From positions 23,109 to 87,108 of the forward strand of contig WRLK01000004.1 of assembly GCA_009777635.1 (NCBI GenBank): a stretch of 64,000 nucleotides of DNA. Reading direction: 5' to 3'. The first letter of the stretch is position 1; every line of letters starts with the position of its first letter. A program made the translations under genes and the position numbers. The DNA is from Oscillospiraceae bacterium (GTDB taxonomy: Bacteria > Bacillota > Clostridia > Oscillospirales > Ruminococcaceae). The notes beneath the pieces were generated by a model. It saw nothing but the letters and a program-made list of their open reading frames with translations. It did not search any database and was not told where the DNA came from. Of the stretch, positions 60,721 through 64,000 are shown in pieces.

Positions 60721-61811
60721 TCAGGTTCACCTCCGTTTAAGCGGACAATCACCGGCTGGCCGCCTTTAGGCGACCACACCGCGTCTAAATCCGGCTCAAT
60801 TATCCTGATGGCGGCCTCTTCGCTTGCGATATATACCGTATCGCCCTTTTCCCCGACCACCATGCTTCTGAGCTTCAGCCTGTCGTTTAGCGCCATAAGC
60901 CCGCCCTCAAAGCCGACCAGTATTGAAAACGGGCCGGTGATGAGCTGTTCTGCGAACATGATGCGCAGGTACTCGTGAAGTTGCCTTTCCTTAGGGGCCA
61001 TGCGTTCGATGGTTTGCCAGAACGGGGCGGCGATAACCGACGCTATCTCTGTAAAATCAAGGCCCTTTTTCCTGTGCAGGTAATCTATGATGTATGTGAT
61101 AACCTCAGTATCGGTTTGAAGCGTGCACTTATACCCGTACATTTCAATGGCGCGGCGGTTTGCGTCATAAGATGATATCTCGCCGTTATGTACCACCGAA
61201 TAATCAAGCAGCGCGAACGGATGCGCGCCGCCCCACCAGCCCGGCGTATTTGTCGGGTAACGCCCGTGGGCGGTAAAGCACCAGCCCTCGTATTCCTCAA
61301 GCCGGTAAAACCGCCCGACGTCCTCCGGGAACCCCACCGCCTTGAACACGCCCATGTTCTTGCCGCTTGAAAAGACATAAGCGCCGTCAATCGTTGTGTT
61401 TACGCGAAATACGCACCGCTCCGCAAAATCGCGCTCGTCAAGCTGGCTTTCGGCCAGCTTAGTGGGAAGCGGCGCGACAAAGTAACGCCATATCAGCGGC
61501 TCGTCGGTGATTTCTCTGATTTTCCGCGTCGGTATCTTAGACAGGTTTATGATATCGAAGTGCCTTTCTAAGAACTCCTCGCATTCTTTTTTTGCTAAAG
61601 CGGAATCGTAAAACATATGTAACGCGTAATAGTCCTTATATTCGGGATATATCCCATACGCCGAAAAACCCCCGCCAAGCCCGTTCGAGCGGTCGTGCAT
61701 CACGGAAATGGAGCGTATGATCGCATCCCCGCTCATTCTTACGCCCGATTTATTTATAATCCCCGATATGGCACATCCCGACGGAATCCTTATTTGACCC
61801 TCACGCCGCAT
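60711..61811 (-). CDS. Glutamate synthase glutamine amidotransferase domain subunit (GltB1-type)
   Basis: Class II GATase features (SGCAISGII, YYRLEEYEGWCFTAHGRYPTNTPGWWGGAHPFALLDYSVVHNGEISSYDANRR region); start 61811 with AGGAGG (track ORF starts at 61943). Confidence 0.88.
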   Translation of the reverse strand: MRREGQIRIPSGCAISGIINKSGVRMSGDAIIRSISVMHDRSNGLGGGFSAYGIYPEYKDYYALHMFYDSALAKKECEEFLERHFDIINLSKIPTRKIREITDEPLIWRYFVAPLPTKLAESQLDERDFAERCVFRVNTTIDGAYVFSSGKNMGVFKAVGFPEDVGRFYRLEEYEGWCFTAHGRYPTNTPGWWGGAHPFALLDYSVVHNGEISSYDANRRAIEMYGYKCTLQTDTEVITYIIDYLHRKKGLDFTEIASVIAAPFWQTIERMAPKERQLHEYLRIMFAEQLITGPFSILVGFEGGLMALNDRLKLRSMVVGEKGDTVYIASEEAAIRIIEPDLDAVWSPKGGQPVIVRLNGGEPECL

Positions 61812-61835
61812 AAACTCAGCCTCCTGAAAACCAAG

Positions 61836-61917
61836 CATATAAAGGCGTTCATCACATGATGTACGGGGCGGACAATCCTGCCGGCACCTGACACCATCTG
61901 ATGAACGCCTTTGTTCA
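61836..61917 (-). promoter_or_regulatory. gltB1 leader RNA hairpin (attenuator-like)
   Basis: Minus strand AACAAAGGCGTTCATCA-(41 nt)-TGATGAACGCCTTT after TTGACT-17-TATAAT promoter. Confidence 0.65.
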
Positions 61918-61963
61918 ACGATGATATTATACATGAATACCATCAGAAAGTCAATAAAAAATT

Positions 61964-62803
61964 CTAAACGCTCCCGGATTCATAGGAGAAGCCTTGTCCG
62001 TGCACATCCGATACGGTATCTGTAATCATAAACGCCTTTTCATCGTGCTTATTTACGATAGACAGCACCTGTTGATAATTCTTTTTATCAAGCGTAACCA
62101 TCAGCATCTGCATTTCATTGTTCTTATATGCCCCTATTATGGGTATAATTGTCACGCCGCGGCCTACGTCATGCAAAATATCATGCTTTATCAAATCGCT
62201 TCTGTCGCTTATGATATATACCATTTTTTTCTTGTTAATACCGTTTTCAATATAATTCATAGCAGCGGAGGTTATAAAAATAGAGCTGACCGCGTAAAAA
62301 AAGGCGTCCACGCTAAAAACGAAAAGGCATAAAATCACAACAATGCCGTCCGTAAAAAATAAACCTACCGAAGTGCTTACGTTAAAATATTTCTTTAATA
62401 TTAAAGGCGGTATGGAGGTTCCGCCGCTGGAGGCCTTGTTAAAATACAAAATAGAGACGGCCAGACCGAATATCACGCTGCCTACAACCATAGACAGCAT
62501 CGTATCGGAAACCAATGTTACCTGCGGCACAATGCCGATAAAAATTGGCAGCAGGACTGCTCCTATCACCGTATTTAAAAAGATTTCCTTCCCTAAAAAG
62601 ACTAAAGTGACGGCAAGCAATGCAAGGTTTCCGATAAGGATAACGGTCGAACGCTCTAATCCCAATAATCTTTCCAATATGATAGCAAGGCCGGTAAGCC
62701 CGCCGGCAGCTATATTATGCGGGGCGAAAAACATATTGACGCATACGCTAATCAGAATGATGGCCCCGGTAATATATAAAAGCTTCCTAATCATTTTAAT
62801 CAT
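61964..62803 (-). CDS. YitT family membrane protein
   Basis: MIKMIRKLLYITGAIILISVCVNMFFAPHNIAAGGLTGLAIIL; C-terminal DUF2179-like domain. Confidence 0.9.
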   Translation of the reverse strand: MIKMIRKLLYITGAIILISVCVNMFFAPHNIAAGGLTGLAIILERLLGLERSTVILIGNLALLAVTLVFLGKEIFLNTVIGAVLLPIFIGIVPQVTLVSDTMLSMVVGSVIFGLAVSILYFNKASSGGTSIPPLILKKYFNVSTSVGLFFTDGIVVILCLFVFSVDAFFYAVSSIFITSAAMNYIENGINKKKMVYIISDRSDLIKHDILHDVGRGVTIIPIIGAYKNNEMQMLMVTLDKKNYQQVLSIVNKHDEKAFMITDTVSDVHGQGFSYESGSV

Positions 62804-62964
62804 AAAAACCGCTCCCATATAATCTTTACATTATGGTGGCGGATTTTAAAATAATTATACAATAACGGGTTTAGCGGGCCTCACCCTACGTGACAGAAGC
62901 TCCTTTTCATGCCGGATTGACTTTTTATTCGTTTTTTGTTATCTTTAAAATATAAAACTCATAT

Positions 62965-62999
62965 GCGGCTATGGCGGAACTGGCAGACGCGCCAGACTT
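62965..62999 (+). pseudogene. Truncated tRNA-Leu (5' 35 nt only)
   Basis: GCGGCTATGGCGGAACTGGCAGACGCGCCAGACTT identical to the first 35 nt of tRNA-Leu at 63320. Confidence 0.85.
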
Positions 63000-63028
63000 C
63001 GTTGATGACACTTCGGTGGAGGATTAAG

Positions 63029-63253
63029 ATGACTGTTTATGAGCTTGGAAAAGAATTAAAGGCAATGTACGAAACTGCTCCTAATGGAGAGGCAACGCTA
63101 ATGATTAGGCTTTTTGGAATTAAATATGCTGATGTCATTAATAGCAATGACTATACAGCTGTTGAAATTGTAAAAGCATCTGGGATCAAAGATTCGTATC
63201 ATACAGAGGTAAGTAAAGGCATAAAGCTTGCTAGGTATGTTAAGCTTAAGTAA
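63029..63253 (+). CDS. Small HTH-like protein, probably from an accessory element
   Basis: MTVYELGKELKAMYETAPNGEATLMIRLFGIKYADVINSNDYTAVEIVKASGIKDSYHTEVSKGIKLARYVKLK; GGAGG RBS. Confidence 0.6.
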   Translation: MTVYELGKELKAMYETAPNGEATLMIRLFGIKYADVINSNDYTAVEIVKASGIKDSYHTEVSKGIKLARYVKLK

Positions 63254-63287
63254 GTATAAGGGTGTGCCAAGACAAAATTACAAAAGA

Positions 63288-63315
63288 AAAGCAAGTTTTT
63301 TACGCTTGCTTTTCC
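63288..63315 (+). terminator. Terminator-like hairpin between small ORF and tRNA-Leu
   Basis: AAAAGCAAGTTTTTTACGCTTGCTTTT. Confidence 0.65.
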
Positions 63316-63319
63316 ATAC

Positions 63320-63404
63320 GCGGCTATGGCGGAACTGGCAGACGCGCCAGACTTAGGATCTGGTTTCGTAAGAAGTGGAGGTTCAAGTCCTCTTAGCCGC
63401 ACCA
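63320..63404 (+). tRNA. tRNA-Leu, anticodon TAG, CCA encoded
   Basis: GCGGCTA acceptor pairs with TAGCCGC-A-CCA; anticodon arm CCAGA-CTTAGGA-TCTGG; T-arm GGTTCAAGTCC. Confidence 0.95.
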
Positions 63405-63407
63405 GTA

Positions 63408-63452
63408 TGAGTGTTTATATAGGATTTAAGAATTCTATATAGACACTTTTAC
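63408..63452 (+). terminator. Terminator downstream of tRNA-Leu
   Basis: AGTGTTTATATAG ... CTATATAGACACT TTTACATTT. Confidence 0.6.
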
Positions 63453-63535
63453 ATTTACCGTGTCTACATTGATATTTCCAAGAGTTGAGAATATCGGCGA
63501 GCAACTTAATCGCACTTACGTTTGGTGATATTTTG

Positions 63536-63564
63536 TTGTTTGTCATGATTATTTATAGTATAAT
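63536..63564 (+). promoter_or_regulatory. SigA-like promoter
   Basis: TTGTTT - 17 nt - TATAAT upstream of the 63596 ORF. Confidence 0.45.
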
Positions 63565-63595
63565 TGCTTTACATCAGCAAATAAAGGAGGACACT

Positions 63596-63877
63596 ATGAA
63601 AAACACCAATGCTTCTCCAATCATTTTTGGATGGGATTTCCAAATAAATGCTGCCATTATATTATTTCTAGAAAATATCAAAGAGGTAAAAAGCATTCGT
63701 GTTGAAGGAATGACTGAAGATATTGAAATTACTCTCAACAATGGGAGGAGCATCTACTCTCAGTCAAAGGCTGTGGAGCGAGAGAACGATTATACTAATG
63801 TTCTTAAAAAACTTAAGGAAGCTATCATAACCCTTGATGCAGCTTGTAAGCAAGTGAATTGCGAAAAGATTATTTAA
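63596..63877 (+). CDS. Short protein resembling the N-terminus of Cap4/DUF4297-type dsDNA nucleases; possibly a truncated remnant
   Basis: GWDFQINAAIILFLENIKEVKSIRVEGMTEDIEITLNNGRSIYSQSKAVE fits a PD-(D/E)xK-like E...D-I-E...QxK layout; RBS AAAGGAGG. Confidence 0.45.
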   Translation: MKNTNASPIIFGWDFQINAAIILFLENIKEVKSIRVEGMTEDIEITLNNGRSIYSQSKAVERENDYTNVLKKLKEAIITLDAACKQVNCEKII

Positions 63878-64000
63878 CGTGAGTTCGATGAAATCAATCA
63901 CAAATAATCGCATTGCAATCAGATCTGTCGATATTAAGCGATGGCTTGTTAGGCAAAAAAGAGTAAGCGACCAACCCTGAAACAAGATTAACTAGGAAAT

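Noticed and set aside
1-64000. CRISPR arrays, rRNA genes, intact transposases or prophage
   Set aside because: None recognised on reading either strand.

Overview
The window looks like chromosomal DNA from a Firmicutes/Clostridia-type bacterium. It is densely coded, mostly on the minus strand, with no CRISPR array, rRNA or intact transposase recognised. From left to right it holds: a partial ygfK and ssnA; pyk; an orphan flagellin; an aromatic 2-oxoacid catabolism cluster (ACT, PaaK, IorB, IorA, PaaK); uracil permease; ridA-icd; an AT-rich methyltransferase gene; a BofC-like protein and PBP1; ACT-rpoD-dnaG-dgt; abrB; murD; two M42 peptidases; and a YnbB-like lyase. The dominant feature (about 30.6-61.8 kb) is a roughly 31-kb block of enzymes that make, donate or spend ammonia, glutamine, glutamate or aspartate nitrogen: GS-III, GatB/A/C with ArgG/H embedded, a half-DapF paralogue, GdhA, DapL, HisF/H, PyrG, GuaA, a CarB-DapF fusion, CarA, an ANTAR regulator, GS-I, GlmS, a three-piece glutamate synthase, and PurA/PurB. 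Its gdhA and gltB1 promoters are followed by leader hairpins whose stem sequence is nearly the same and shows two compensatory changes. A family of ~161-bp TA-flanked MITE-like palindromes (three full copies, three solo ends) is dispersed through the window, including inside carAB. The right edge has a duplicated 5' half of tRNA-Leu, the intact tRNA-Leu, and a fragment resembling a Cap4/DUF4297-type nuclease, which suggests an island boundary. All family calls are from reading protein motifs; no database search was run.
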